A stretch of DNA of 64,000 nt from Thermasporomyces composti (GCF_003386795.1 NZ_QTUC01000001.1:992001-1056000); one strand, 5' to 3'. Counted from the first letter of the stretch, positions 9,701 to 17,999 are shown. Numbers and translations are program-made. The notes: a model not told the origin generated them from the letters alone.

Positions 9701-9758
9701 CGGGCGGCCGCCCGTACGCACGTCGGAACGGATCGCGCGGAGCGGAGTAGCTACTCAA
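6756..9758 (-). CDS. UPF0182 family large membrane protein
   Basis: The 1000-residue protein has about seven N-terminal transmembrane helices in the first 320 residues, then a large extracytoplasmic domain. Family hallmarks include LWFQAIDYSTVFTTRL, KDPQFGLDVSFYLF, PYIQRHIDATREAFG, RNWNNDHTVYTHGYG and EPRIYYGE. The C-terminus (about 900-1000) is an acidic, Ala/Glu-rich helix followed by a Pro-Thr repeat tail. Its function is unknown; it is widespread and single-copy in actinobacteria (Rv3193c relative). The start codon is TTG with GAGGAA five bases before it. It is followed on the same strand by the tRNA and preceded by the PDZ-Lon gene. Confidence 0.93.
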   Translation of the reverse strand: MSSYSAPRDPFRRAYGRPPARSRALVPTVVVLFVLAALFGTFANFWTERLWFQAIDYSTVFTTRLLTRVGMFAVFGLVLGLVVFANMAIAYRLRPRYLAITHEQQALDRYREVVDPHRKLIGGVVAGLLALVAGSSASARWQEYLQWWHATPFGRKDPQFGLDVSFYLFSYPWYRFLISFGFAVILLSLVAALATHYLYGGIRLQSPGQKASDAAQAHVSVLVGLFVLLKAIAYWFDRYGLVVASHQLSNQDFTGITYTDAHAVIPAKTILTFIAAICALLFFANVVRRTWLLPGIGLGLLVLSAALLGWAWPAIVQQVQVRPNEPVREAPYIQRHIDATREAFGIADAQVDRYEAKTSTTRGQLADDAETLPGVRLIDPSVVRETFEQLQQVRGFYTFGATDDQALDVDRYEVDGEIRDAVVAVREVNIDGVPADQRNWNNDHTVYTHGYGFVAAFGNRRTSEGSPQWIEGGIPSRGELGRYEPRIYYGEKSPDYSIVGAPEGTPPVELDVPGGGGGARSHYTYKGKGGVPIGSFGRRVLYAMKFQDFNILLNQSRINSESKILYDRNPRLRVQKVAPWLDLDSDPYPAIVDGRIKWIIDGYTMSDNYPLSQRLLLSDATSTSLTPRPAIVGQPSERLNYIRNSVKATVDAYDGTVSLYAWDESDPILKTWMKAFPGTVQPKSKMPEELLDHVRYPVDLMKVQREVLAQYHVTEAGPFYQGTERWRVPADPTASQPIKQPVYYLSVRMPNESEPVFSLTSTYIYYNRENLAAFVAVNADARSSDYGKIRVLQLDEKTQIDGPSQIANKLDSDTRIADAMLPLTRGESRAVKGNLLTLPVGGGLLYVQPVYVQRGGTGASYPLLRLVLASFGGGIGVGPTLQDALDMVFEGNAGADTGEEAPPETGEDGGQETPPTEQSPEAIVADALREARDAFAEAEEALKAGDLRGYAEAVERAEAAVERAARAEAQSGQAGQPTPAPTPTPVPTPTPTPTPAARPG

Positions 9759-9883
9759 GGGTTCCTCGTTCCTACGGTCGGGACAGCGTTACCGACGCCG
9801 CGACCCGCCCGTGCGGACGGGCCGCCGGGTCCAGCATGGCTTCCTGGGGCACCGTAGCGAAAGGAGCCGCCATCGCGCCTCGC

Positions 9884-10939
9884 TCAACGGGCACAGGCCG
9901 GCACCTTCGCGTCGCGGTCCTTGGCCAGTCTCTCGAGTGCCTTGACAGCGCCGTCCAGCGTCTCCACTTTCACCAGCCGAATGCCGTCGACGTCGGCGGA
10001 GACGGCGTCGGCGCAGTTGGCCGCGGGTACCAAGAACGTCGTCGCCCCCTCCTCTCGCGCGCCGATGATCTTCTGCTGGATGCCGCCGATGGGTCCGATC
10101 GTGCCGTCCGGCTCGATCGTGCCAGTCCCAGCGATGTGCTGACCACCGGTGAGCGCCCCGGGCGTCAGCTTGTCGAAGATCGCCAGGGCGAACATCGCGC
10201 CGGCGCTCGGGCCGCCGATCTCCTGCCCCAAGTTCACGGTGACCTCGAACGGGAACTCGAAGCCGTTGTGCGGCGTGATCCCGACGAACGCGCGGTCGGG
10301 GTCATCGGGTGCGCGTGTGGTCGTGATGGTCACTTCCCGTGGCTCACCGTCCCGACGGATGGAGAACCGAACCTGCTCACCTGGGCGGTGTCGTCCCACC
10401 AGCTCGACCACCTGCTCACGGTCGGTGACACGAGTCCCGTCGACCGCGACGATCGTGTCCCCGGCCCTGAGCTTGCCGACCGCGGGGGTCTTCTCGACCA
10501 CAGCCTGCACCTGGACGACGGGGGTGACACGCTCGCCCGCTTGGCGTAGCGCGGCGGCGATGGCCGTCTGCTGAGAGGTCTGCATCGCCTCGGCGTTCCG
10601 CTGCTCCACCTGCTGCGGCGTGGGGTCACCCGGGTAGAGGTAGTCGTACGGCACGATCGCGGTCTCCGGGTCGAGCCACCCCTTGAGCACGCTCACCAGG
10701 TCCAGCTTCTGGTCCGGACTGCTCACCGCGACCGTCGTGAGGTCCAGGCGCCCCGACGTCTTGTACACGCGATGACCGTCGATCTCGATGATCGGCTTGT
10801 GGTCCTCCGCCTCACCGAGGACGTTGGCCGTCGGGCCCGGGCTCATCGCGGCGTACGGAACGGGTACCAGCCACGCGACGCAGACAAGGGCGACGATCAG
10901 GACAGCGGTCAGCGTCATCGTGGCGGCACGGCGAGACAT
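9884..10939 (-). CDS. Membrane-anchored PDZ and Lon-C serine protease (YlbL family)
   Basis: The 351-residue protein has an N-terminal signal anchor (about 8-28). A PDZ domain follows at ~145-205 (VVEKTPAVGKLRAGDTIVAVDG). The C-terminal Lon-type S16 domain has the catalytic serine S245 in GGPSAGAMF and lysine K290 in GGIQQKIIGA. The protein should face outside, where it would degrade or process extracytoplasmic targets. The Ser-Lys dyad is intact. It sits upstream of and in the same direction as the UPF0182 gene, the same pairing as Rv3194c-Rv3193c, which suggests a linked role. Confidence 0.92.
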   Translation of the reverse strand: MSRRAATMTLTAVLIVALVCVAWLVPVPYAAMSPGPTANVLGEAEDHKPIIEIDGHRVYKTSGRLDLTTVAVSSPDQKLDLVSVLKGWLDPETAIVPYDYLYPGDPTPQQVEQRNAEAMQTSQQTAIAAALRQAGERVTPVVQVQAVVEKTPAVGKLRAGDTIVAVDGTRVTDREQVVELVGRHRPGEQVRFSIRRDGEPREVTITTTRAPDDPDRAFVGITPHNGFEFPFEVTVNLGQEIGGPSAGAMFALAIFDKLTPGALTGGQHIAGTGTIEPDGTIGPIGGIQQKIIGAREEGATTFLVPAANCADAVSADVDGIRLVKVETLDGAVKALERLAKDRDAKVPACAR

Positions 10940-11047
10940 GCGGACAGGTTAGGTGACCAAGCCCGCCTGCCGCTGCCCAGGCTCCCACTCCGACAGCGCC
11001 CCACGACCTCGTGCGGCCGGAGCGACCAGCTCCCCGCCGCGTCGGAG

Positions 11048-11512
11048 TCAACCCTCGACCGGGGTGGGGTCGGCGCCGACGTCCACGCCCACCCACTCCG
11101 CGGAACCGTCGCTGAACCGCTGGTGCTTCCACAGCGGCACCGTCGCCTTGAGGTCGTCGATGAGCCGGCGACAGGCCGCGAACGCTTCCGCGCGGTGCGG
11201 GGCCGCGACCCCGACGACGACCGCGGTCTCCCCCACGGCGAGCTCCCCGACCCGGTGCACCGCGGCCACCGCGCACACCGGATACGCGGCGGCGACGGCC
11301 TCGGCCACCCGGCGCAGGGCGGGAACCGCGTTCGGATGCGCCTCGTACGCCAGGGTCTTCACCGCCCGACCGCCGTCGTCTTGGCGCACCGTCCCGATGA
11401 ACAGGCACACGCCTCCCGCCCTGGGATCGGCGATGGCCGCCAGCACCTCGTCGACCGAGAGCGGCCCCTCCCGCACGTCGATCAACCGCACCGGATCGTC
11501 GGCTTGGCTCAT
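11048..11512 (-). CDS. moaE: Molybdopterin synthase catalytic subunit
   Basis: The 154-residue protein has the MoaE series of motifs: GGVCLFIGTVR near residue 33, AYEAHPN, HRVGELAVGE, the APHRAEAFAACRRLIDDLK stretch and VPLWKHQRF. The active-site lysines fall in the last two. It transfers sulfur from thiocarboxylated MoaD to cyclic pyranopterin monophosphate in molybdenum-cofactor synthesis. The start codon overlaps the stop of the upstream epimerase gene by four bases (ATGA), so the two are translationally coupled. No moaD or moaC is nearby; MoeZ further right may serve the same pathway. Confidence 0.93.
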   Translation of the reverse strand: MSQADDPVRLIDVREGPLSVDEVLAAIADPRAGGVCLFIGTVRQDDGGRAVKTLAYEAHPNAVPALRRVAEAVAAAYPVCAVAAVHRVGELAVGETAVVVGVAAPHRAEAFAACRRLIDDLKATVPLWKHQRFSDGSAEWVGVDVGADPTPVEG

Positions 11513-12555
11513 GTCGTCCCTCGCGATCTCCTGCGCCGTGCCCGACGGACGACCGCGGCGGTCCCCAGCAGGGCGACCGTAGCGCCGGCCGCACCCAGAG
11601 TCGCGGTCTCACGCTTCCCGAACCGACGGCCGAGCGCGGCGTGCCGTCCCGCGACCTCGCGGGCGAGGACTTGGCAGGCGGTGACGTTGTCGTACGTGGG
11701 CCGCCATCCCGCGGCGCGCAGCTTCGCCGACGACACGACCCAGGGGTGGCTGACGTAGGCCAGGTCACTGGCCGGCGCCGGCGTGAGACCCAGGCGGTGG
11801 AGGCGTTCGGCCGCTCCCAGGGCCAGCCCTTCGGGGAGCTCCAGGCGAGGCAGGCCGATGAGCGACTCGACCTCCTCCTGCTCGAGGTAGCCCTCGCAGC
11901 CGACCGTGACCGCGCCCTCGACCTTGCCCAGCACCGCCCACACCAGAGCCGACACCAGGTCGTCAACGTGGCAGAACTGCCAGTGCGGGCGACTACCACG
12001 GATCACCAGCAGTCGGGCGGCCTCGAAGTGACGGGTGAGGAAGGTGTCGATACCCGGGCCCACGAGCATGGCGGGCCGCACCACCGTCACCGACAGTCCG
12101 GGGTGAGCCCGCGGTGCCCGCCGGGCCAGCCACTCGATCTCCAAGAGGTCGGCGACGACACCCTCCGGTCGGGCGCGCAGCGGCGCGTCCTCGTCCAACG
12201 GCACGGGGTTGTCCGGCGCCGCGCCGTAGACCATCGCGCTCGTGGCGATGACCACCCGAGGGACTCCGGCTGCCGCCGACGCCGTGAGGATGGTCTGCGC
12301 AGCTCGGACATTGCGCTCGGATCGGCGTCGAGGCTCGCTGTCGGGCGAGACGTCCAGATCGAGGTGGACGACCACATCGCACCGCGCGATCCGCTGGGCG
12401 ACCGAGGTGTCGCGAACGTCGACAATCCGCCACTCGACACCGTCGACGTCACCACGGCGCTCGTCGATGCCGATGACCCTGGTGACCTCGGGGTTCTCGA
12501 CGAGCTGGGCGGCCACCGCCCGGCCCACGCCCGAGGCGGCGCCGGTCACGGCCAC
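11509..12555 (-). CDS. NAD-dependent epimerase/dehydratase family protein
   Basis: The 348-residue extended-SDR protein has the nucleotide-binding TGAASGVGR at residues 4-12 and aspartates in IGIDER and VDVRD. It also has the VVHLDLD, TSAMVYG (S/Y active-site region) and VVRPAMLVGPG motifs. The catalytic YxxxK is not obvious, because YG is followed by AAPDN, so activity may be altered. A basic C-terminal hydrophobic stretch (about 315-345, ATLGAAGATVALLGTAAVVRRARRRR) suggests membrane attachment. Its stop overlaps moaE by four bases. GTG 12555 is the first in-frame start and lacks a clear ribosome-binding site, so the N-terminus is uncertain. Substrate unknown. Confidence 0.8.
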   Translation of the reverse strand: MAVTGAASGVGRAVAAQLVENPEVTRVIGIDERRGDVDGVEWRIVDVRDTSVAQRIARCDVVVHLDLDVSPDSEPRRRSERNVRAAQTILTASAAAGVPRVVIATSAMVYGAAPDNPVPLDEDAPLRARPEGVVADLLEIEWLARRAPRAHPGLSVTVVRPAMLVGPGIDTFLTRHFEAARLLVIRGSRPHWQFCHVDDLVSALVWAVLGKVEGAVTVGCEGYLEQEEVESLIGLPRLELPEGLALGAAERLHRLGLTPAPASDLAYVSHPWVVSSAKLRAAGWRPTYDNVTACQVLAREVAGRHAALGRRFGKRETATLGAAGATVALLGTAAVVRRARRRRSRGTT

Positions 12556-12772
12556 GACGAGACCGCCGCGTCGCCGGCGGCCGGTGACAGACCGACGGAT
12601 CGTGCGTCGGCGCGTACGAACGCGGGTGGGTTCGTCGTTCAGTGGAAGACTCCCGGGCTAGGTTGGACAGTATGAACTGGCGGCTACGGACGCCCGTGGT
12701 GCGCATCGTGGAACCTTCCACGCGCATCCCCGGACGCACGCAGCTTCCTCACATCCTGCCGGAGGTTCAACC

Positions 12773-14131
12773 GTGAGCAACGACGAGCCCGGCGTCGGGC
12801 GCGAAGGCGAAGAGCCGTCGAAGCGCCCTCCCGGCGACCACGACAACCCGTTCGCCGGGTTCGATCTCGCCGCCATCTTCGGACAGCTGCAGAGCATGTT
12901 CTCCTGGCGTGGCGGCCCGATCAACTGGGACCTCGCGAGGGAGACCGCACGGCACACGATCCGAGCGGCCGGCGACGCGTCCCTCACCCAGGAGGAGCGC
13001 GACCGCGTCGACGAGACCGTCCGCCTCGCCGAGTACTGGCTCGACGAGGCGACGACACTGCCCGCCGCGTCGGCTGGCGGGGCGCTGGCCTGGAACCGGG
13101 CGGAGTGGTTCGAGGGAACGCTGCCGGCCTGGAAGCGGCTGGTCGAACCGCTCGCCAAGCACGTCGTCAACGCCATGGAGAAGGCGCTCCCCGAGCAGGC
13201 CGGCCCGATGGGGCAACAGCTCACCGGTGTGCTCACCCAAGTCGGCGGGATGATGTTCGGAGCCCAAGTCGGGCAGGGCCTCGGCCACCTCGCGTCCGAG
13301 GTGTTCGGGGGGACGGACGTCGGGCTTCCGCTGGGACCGACCGGCCGGCCCGTGATCCTCCCGGCCAATGTCGCCGCCTTCAGCGAAGGGCTCGGTGTTC
13401 CGACGGCAGAGGTCCTCCTCTACGTCACCTTGCGCGAGTGCGCCCACCAGCGGCTCTTCCACCACGCGCCGTGGTTGTCGGCGCACCTGTTCTCCGCTGT
13501 CGAGGAGTACGCCCGGGGGATGCACGTCGACATCGCCAAGCTGGAGGACATCGCCGGGCGCATCGACATGACGAACCCCGAGGCTCTGCAAGAGGCGCTG
13601 GGGAGCGGCCTTCTCGAACCGGAGGAGACCCCACGCCAGAAGGCCGCGCTGAGTCGGCTGGAGACCGCCCTGGCTCTCGTCGAGGGCTGGGTCGACGAGG
13701 TGGTCACCCTCGCGGCGGCGCCGCGCATGCCGTCCGCGGCTGCCCTGCGCGAGGCCGTGCGTCGTCGGCGGGCGGAAGGCGGCCCAGCCGAGCAGACCTT
13801 CGGCACGTTGGTGGGACTCGAGCTGCGTCCCCGCCGGATGCGTGACGCCGCGACCCTGTGGGCGAACCTGCGCGAGGCGCGAGGTCTTGCGGGACGAGAC
13901 GCCCTGTGGGCCCACCCCGACCTGCTGCCGTCCGCGGAGGACCTGGACGACCCCGCCGGTTTCGCACAACGAGCGAGCACGCCTGACGACCTCCACCTCA
14001 CCGACCTGGGCTTCGGCCACGGGACCGACGCGGAGGACCAGGACGATTCCGCCGGCGGCGCCGAGGACGACGCCGATGGACCCGAGGGCGGCGGAGGCGA
14101 CCAAGGCGACTCGCCGGGGCCTTCCGCGTGA
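12773..14131 (+). CDS. Zincin-like metalloprotease, DUF2342 family
   Basis: The 452-residue protein has the family core: a Gly-rich segment (MMFGAQVGQGLGHLASEVFGG, ~160-180), then LPANVAAFSEGLGVP. The presumed zinc motif LRECAHQRLF follows with E222 and H225. This family uses an RExAHxRLF variant of the thermolysin-type site. It is the counterpart of Rv3195 and of proteins annotated as zinc-dependent metalloprotease or coenzyme F420 biosynthesis-associated. The tail from ~405 is acidic, Asp/Gly-rich and disordered. GGAGG eight bases before GTG 12773 sets the start. It is divergent from the epimerase-moaE pair and followed closely by a Nudix gene. Confidence 0.88.
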   Translation: MSNDEPGVGREGEEPSKRPPGDHDNPFAGFDLAAIFGQLQSMFSWRGGPINWDLARETARHTIRAAGDASLTQEERDRVDETVRLAEYWLDEATTLPAASAGGALAWNRAEWFEGTLPAWKRLVEPLAKHVVNAMEKALPEQAGPMGQQLTGVLTQVGGMMFGAQVGQGLGHLASEVFGGTDVGLPLGPTGRPVILPANVAAFSEGLGVPTAEVLLYVTLRECAHQRLFHHAPWLSAHLFSAVEEYARGMHVDIAKLEDIAGRIDMTNPEALQEALGSGLLEPEETPRQKAALSRLETALALVEGWVDEVVTLAAAPRMPSAAALREAVRRRRAEGGPAEQTFGTLVGLELRPRRMRDAATLWANLREARGLAGRDALWAHPDLLPSAEDLDDPAGFAQRASTPDDLHLTDLGFGHGTDAEDQDDSAGGAEDDADGPEGGGGDQGDSPGPSA

Positions 14132-14144
14132 GGGGACTGGCCGC

Positions 14145-14732
14145 GTGAGCCTGCACGCCTCGGCGGTCGCGACGCTGACCGCGTGGAGGGCACCCGACAC
14201 TGATCAGGAAGCGCTCCGACGCGACTTCCTCGGCCACCTCGCCCGTCACCCCGACGGCGTCTGGCGGACGTGCCGACCTGCTCACCTGACCGCGAGCGCG
14301 ATTGTCGTCGACCCCACGGGAACGCTGACCCTGCTGGTCCTGCACGGCCGGATCGGACTCTGGGTGCAGCCGGGCGGACACTGCGAACCAGGTGACACGT
14401 CGATCGCCGGGGTCGCCGCACGGGAGGTGAGCGAGGAGACCGGCCTCCTCGACGTCGCGGTCAGCCTCACGCCCCTCCTGCTCTCCCGGCACCGCGCGCC
14501 TTGCGGCGCCGAGAGCCACCTGGACGTGCAGTACGTCGCCGTCGCCCCCGCTGATGCCACGCCCGTGGCAAGCGCGGAGTCACACGACGTCCGGTGGTTC
14601 CCCGTCGCCGACCTCCCGCGTGACCTCGCCTCCGGAGTCGCCAGCGGAGTGGCCTCCGCGGTGGCGGCGCTCCGCCGCGGACTCCCAGACCTTGCCGAGG
14701 CAGGCGCCGCGTTCCCAGCCCGGACGGCCTGA
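14145..14732 (+). CDS. Nudix hydrolase
   Basis: The 195-residue protein carries a full Nudix box (GHCEPGDTSIAG, then VAAREVSEETGL) at roughly residues 78-100, so the Mg-binding glutamates are present. Flanking segments (LTASAIVVDPTG, LWVQPGG, VRWFPVADLP) match Nudix enzymes that hydrolyse nucleoside-diphosphate derivatives. The substrate is unknown. Its GTG start lies 13 bases after the stop of the zincin gene, so the two are probably cotranscribed. The open frame extends upstream inside the zincin gene but only from 14145 is it sensible. Confidence 0.88.
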   Translation: MSLHASAVATLTAWRAPDTDQEALRRDFLGHLARHPDGVWRTCRPAHLTASAIVVDPTGTLTLLVLHGRIGLWVQPGGHCEPGDTSIAGVAAREVSEETGLLDVAVSLTPLLLSRHRAPCGAESHLDVQYVAVAPADATPVASAESHDVRWFPVADLPRDLASGVASGVASAVAALRRGLPDLAEAGAAFPARTA

Positions 14733-14762
14733 GCGGAGGATGACCGTCACCCGGGCTTGACC

Positions 14763-14936
14763 TCACAGGGCGATGACGAGGGCGGCGACCACCACGGCCA
14801 CGGCGACGACAGCCACGACAGCCACGACGACTCGACGGTTGTCCGAGCCGACCGGCTGGGCCCCGTCCTCGACGAACTTCTTGAACATGGCGGTGTTGGC
14901 ACCGGGGTCTTCGTCGCTCCTGTTCACGTCCGACAT
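14763..14936 (-). CDS. Small single-pass membrane protein
   Basis: The 57-residue product has a charged N-terminus (SDVNRSDEDPG) and a short amphipathic part (AMFKKFVEDG). Its C-terminal transmembrane run is made almost only of Val and Ala (VVVAVVAVVAVAVVVAALVIAL). The start at ATG 14936 has only a poor ribosome-binding site. It lies convergent to the Nudix gene and divergent from def. I do not recognise the family. The composition could be a chance product of GTC/GCC-rich DNA, so confidence is modest. Confidence 0.45.
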   Translation of the reverse strand: MSDVNRSDEDPGANTAMFKKFVEDGAQPVGSDNRRVVVAVVAVVAVAVVVAALVIAL

Positions 14937-15080
14937 GGGGCAGAACCCTACCCGGCTGATCCGACCAGGCGTCTCGCCAGAGCGCGATACCGAGGCAGGC
15001 GCCGACGGGTCGGGAACGCCCACTACGGTGATCCTTGCAACGACGGGTTCGCCGTGGTGGTACAGACGAAGGGAGTGAGC

Positions 15081-15641
15081 GTGGGCACCCTGCCGAGCGG
15101 GGGTACCGTCCGGCCGATCACACGCTGGGGTGAGCCGGTCATGCACCGCCCGTGCCGTCCGGTCGAGTCGTTCGACGACGAGCTCGCCCGCCTGGTCGCC
15201 GACATGACCGCGACGATGGAGGCCGCAGACGGGGTGGGCCTGGCCGCCAACCAGATCGGGGTGGACCTGCGCGTCTTCGTCTTCCGCTGCGCCGACGCCG
15301 ACGGAGAGGTCCACGAGGGCGTGGTGTGCAACCCCACGCTCGAGTTGCCCACGGGCGACGACCGGAGGCTGGACGAGTCGGAGGAGGGCTGCCTGTCACT
15401 GCCCGGCGCCTACGCCCCCTGCCCCCGTCCGGACGTCGCTCGCGTCCGGGGGTTCGACCTCCACGGCAAGCCGATCGAGATCGAGGGCACCGGCATGCTG
15501 GCGCGCTGCCTGCAGCATGAGACGGACCACCTCAACGGCACGGTCTTCGCGGACCGCATCGCCAAGCGGGTCCGTCGACAGCTGTTCGCCGACGCCGAAG
15601 CGGTGGCGGACAAGTACGGGCCGACCTGGCCCGCGGACTGA
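15081..15641 (+). CDS. def: Peptide deformylase
   Basis: The 186-residue enzyme has all three motifs: GVGLAANQIG (51-60), EGCLS (102-106, metal-binding cysteine) and HETDH (146-150). It removes the N-formyl group from nascent proteins, using Fe2+ or Zn2+. GAAGGGAG lies about six bases before GTG 15081; a GTG at 15075 overlaps that site. The frame is open far upstream, but that part is non-coding. The neighbouring genes are unrelated in function. Confidence 0.95.
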   Translation: MGTLPSGGTVRPITRWGEPVMHRPCRPVESFDDELARLVADMTATMEAADGVGLAANQIGVDLRVFVFRCADADGEVHEGVVCNPTLELPTGDDRRLDESEEGCLSLPGAYAPCPRPDVARVRGFDLHGKPIEIEGTGMLARCLQHETDHLNGTVFADRIAKRVRRQLFADAEAVADKYGPTWPAD

Positions 15642-15652
15642 GCGTCCCCGGG

Positions 15653-16300
15653 TCAGTCTCTCCCCGGCTCGGCTGGCCAGCCGGAGGGCGGTGGCAGAGG
15701 AACCACCCGGCGATGGAGCTGGGCCACGACGTCACGGGTGACGACCGCTGGACCGGCCAGGTCCTCGTAGGCCGCCAGCAGCGCTGTCTGCAAGCTCGGC
15801 CACACCGCGCCCGTCCCCAGCCGGTCGACCACGCCGTTGCGGCGGAGCCGATCGAACACCTCCCGAGGGAGCGCTCCCACGTACAGGCGTATGCCGCGAG
15901 CCCGCAGTCGAAAGTAGATCTCCAGCAAGGCGTCGCAGGCGTCGTCGTCGATGTCTTCGCTCTCCTCCAGGTCGAGCACCACGCGAGCGGGGGACGGCTC
16001 CGCATTCGCGACGTGGGAGAGCACCGCGTCGACGAGGGCCGTCGTCGTCCGGTGGTCGAGGGCGAACGTCGGTTGCAGGCAGAGCAGGTCCCGCTCGATG
16101 AGACCGACACCGGCGGGACGAACCGAGCGACGACGCCGTGACCTGGCGCGCGGGGCGCTTCGGGGCGGTTCGGACTCCGGGAGGGACTCGGCCGGTGGCT
16201 TCTCGCGCGGGGTGGGAAGGAGCCGGAGGCTCGGGCGCCACGTCGTCGCCTGTCGAGGTGCGACCCTTCGGGCCAGCGAAAAGACGTCGTCCAGAAGCAT
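15653..16300 (-). CDS. STAS-domain protein (anti-sigma-antagonist-like)
   Basis: The 215-residue form ends in a STAS-like domain (about 100-200). It has an ALDHRTTTALVDAVLSHV helix, the beta-strand RVVLDLEES, DIDDDACDAL, RARGIRLYVGAL and NGVVDRLG. The last part resembles SulP/anti-anti-sigma STAS folds that bind nucleotides or partner proteins. The residue usually phosphorylated in anti-anti-sigma factors (DSSG) is replaced by DIDDD, so classical switching is unlikely. The frame runs up to 16468, but GGGGGA four bases before ATG 16300 and the repetitive sequence beyond it favour the shorter start. A basic linker (RSRRRRS) precedes the domain. Confidence 0.6.
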   Translation of the reverse strand: MLLDDVFSLARRVAPRQATTWRPSLRLLPTPREKPPAESLPESEPPRSAPRARSRRRRSVRPAGVGLIERDLLCLQPTFALDHRTTTALVDAVLSHVANAEPSPARVVLDLEESEDIDDDACDALLEIYFRLRARGIRLYVGALPREVFDRLRRNGVVDRLGTGAVWPSLQTALLAAYEDLAGPAVVTRDVVAQLHRRVVPLPPPSGWPAEPGRD

Positions 16301-16382
16301 CGCGTCCCCCGGCACGTAGGTCCCCCACACGGCTTCTCCACTCAGTGTCGATAGACCCGGCCGCGTCGTCCTCACCTTCTCC

Positions 16383-16461
16383 GGATGAAGGTCTGACGCC
16401 TCGGGATGTAGGTCTGACGCGCCGATCAACCAGTGGGATCCCTGGCGATGGAGGCGTGACG
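16383..16461. repeat. 21-bp-period direct repeats upstream of the STAS gene
   Basis: GGATGAAGGTCTGACGC (16383-16399) recurs with one change at 16404-16420. A weaker third copy lies 42 bases further on (16446-16461). If the long STAS frame is used, they encode ASDLHPE heptads. Otherwise they are phased like operator sites. Confidence 0.6.
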
Positions 16462-16529
16462 TGGCCACGGCCTGGCCGCTTCAGGACACGCGGGCACAGG
16501 GGTGGGGGCCAGCCGGTCGAGCGCTGCGC

Positions 16530-16961
16530 TCAGCCTCCGGAGCGCCGGCCGGACGGATGCAGCTGTGCGGCGACGTACGGCCCGACCAGGTCCGCGCAGG
16601 CTCGGCGCGGTGCGGCGACCTCGACGATGGCGCCGTCATCGAGTCGCAGGCGCAAGAGGAGCGGGCAGGGTCCCAGGCGGCGAACTCCTGGCGGAGCGTC
16701 CTCCAGGTCCTCCGCGAAACGGCAAGCCAAGAGCAGGACTCGGCTCAAGAACAGACCACGGTAGACAACGAGGACGTCGTGGACCCATATCGCGTAGTGG
16801 AGCCGACGGGACCAGCGTTGCGATAGGGAGTCCAAGCCCCACGAGGGTGTCCTCAGGCGGCACCGGAACACTCCTGACGCCGTCACGATGCGTCGTCGTC
16901 GCCGCGCGATGAGCACCACCAGACCCACCACAACGACGGCACAGACGACGACCCATGCCAT
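16530..16961 (-). CDS. DUF2550 family membrane-anchored protein
   Basis: The 143-residue protein begins with one transmembrane helix (AWVVVCAVVVVGLVVLIA) and a run of arginines (RRRRR), giving an N-out, C-in anchor. The soluble part (FRCRLRT, GLDSLSQRW, LHYAIWVHDVLVVYRGLFL) matches DUF2550, a family of unknown function found across actinobacteria. GGAGG lies about ten bases before ATG 16961; a GTG three bases upstream is equally possible. It is flanked by the STAS and metallopeptidase genes on the same strand. Confidence 0.75.
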   Translation of the reverse strand: MAWVVVCAVVVVGLVVLIARRRRRIVTASGVFRCRLRTPSWGLDSLSQRWSRRLHYAIWVHDVLVVYRGLFLSRVLLLACRFAEDLEDAPPGVRRLGPCPLLLRLRLDDGAIVEVAAPRRACADLVGPYVAAQLHPSGRRSGG

Positions 16962-17077
16962 CACCGACACCTCCCCTGCGCGCGGCCCTCCCACCGGTCA
17001 GCGTCGAGGAGACCGCGACCGGAGACCACGTCCGCAGGGGATGAAAAGAGCTCGGCTAGCGGGTGGATCGTGGCCCG

Positions 17078-17710
17078 TCAGCCGCTCCGCGGCGACCCGT
17101 CGGCCGTCTCCGCACCGTCGGGCTCGTCGTCGCACTCGGAGAGCGGAAGGCTGGCGGCCGCCGCCACCCCCTCCAGGTAGCCGCGCGCCCGGTCGGCATG
17201 CGGATACCGTCGCACCAGCTCCCAGAAGCGGGGGGTGTGTCCAGGTTCGATCAGGTGCGCGAGCTCGTGCACTAGAACGTAGTCGACGACCCACGTGGGC
17301 ATACCCCGGAGCCGCGAGGACAGCCGGACGGTCCGGTCACTCGGAGTACACGAACCCCACCGCGATCCCTGGTTGAACACCCAACGCACACTGGCGGGCG
17401 CCTCGACCTCGCCGAGGTAGCGACGACACAGGAGGCGGGCACGGCTCATCAGCTCCGCGTCACTGGGGCGCCGCCGTCGCTCCTGGGCCGCCAGGCGCTC
17501 GAGCATGACGTCGACCCACTGCCGTTCCTCGTCCTTGCTCATCCGGGCTGGGAGCAAGACCACCACCCGATCACCGTCGCGGTACGCGCTGACGGTGCGC
17601 CGGCGCCGTCGACTCCGTCGGACTTCGACCTGGCCCACGTCGATCTGCGCCCGTGCCGTGACCGGGCTCGGGTGCGCCTCGCTCCTCCGCCGGGGGGCCG
17701 GGTTCGCCAT
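17078..17710 (-). CDS. YgjP-like (DUF45) zinc metallopeptidase
   Basis: The 210-residue protein has the family signature WGSCT (near 115-119) and HELAHLIEPGHTPRFW (about 147-162). The latter has the HExxH zinc site and the downstream histidine as third ligand. YgjP/DUF45 proteins are small gluzincin-like peptidases or housekeeping proteins of uncertain substrate. The N-terminus is basic (RRSRRRRRT). The start at ATG 17710 has only a weak upstream purine tract. About 290 bases of non-coding DNA separate it from the divergent DUF5679 gene. Confidence 0.88.
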   Translation of the reverse strand: MANPAPRRRSEAHPSPVTARAQIDVGQVEVRRSRRRRRTVSAYRDGDRVVVLLPARMSKDEERQWVDVMLERLAAQERRRRPSDAELMSRARLLCRRYLGEVEAPASVRWVFNQGSRWGSCTPSDRTVRLSSRLRGMPTWVVDYVLVHELAHLIEPGHTPRFWELVRRYPHADRARGYLEGVAAAASLPLSECDDEPDGAETADGSPRSG

Positions 17711-17999
17711 TCCAGAAACGTACCGTCAGACCTGGCCTGAGGTCTCGTCTCCGATCCGTTCCATCACGGATTGTCCACAATCAGCGTCGGACGAGGACCC
17801 CGATCACCGAGGGCTATGACGCGGAGTAGTCAGGGACCGTCACACTCGGGCATCAAAGGTTCGCGCCTTGGGCAGGACGTGGCCATGGGAGGTGTCGCGT
17901 GCTCAGTACTGACCCGCGCTGGCATAAGGTGACCCAAGATCGGGCGGCCCGCGCGGGCCAGCCCTGCCCCGGACCCCATCACAGCCGAGGAGGGCCGTC

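Noticed and set aside
6696-9857. A 1053-codon open frame on the + strand opposite the UPF0182 gene
   Set aside because: It is a mirror of a well-recognised protein; its composition (Arg, Val, Asp, His) is the usual antisense shadow of GC-rich coding DNA, and it has no domain or ribosome-binding site.
14757-15080. N-terminal extension of peptide deformylase from 14757
   Set aside because: The extension is His/Asp-rich low-complexity translation of the opposite-strand small membrane gene and leader; the ribosome-binding site is just before 15081.
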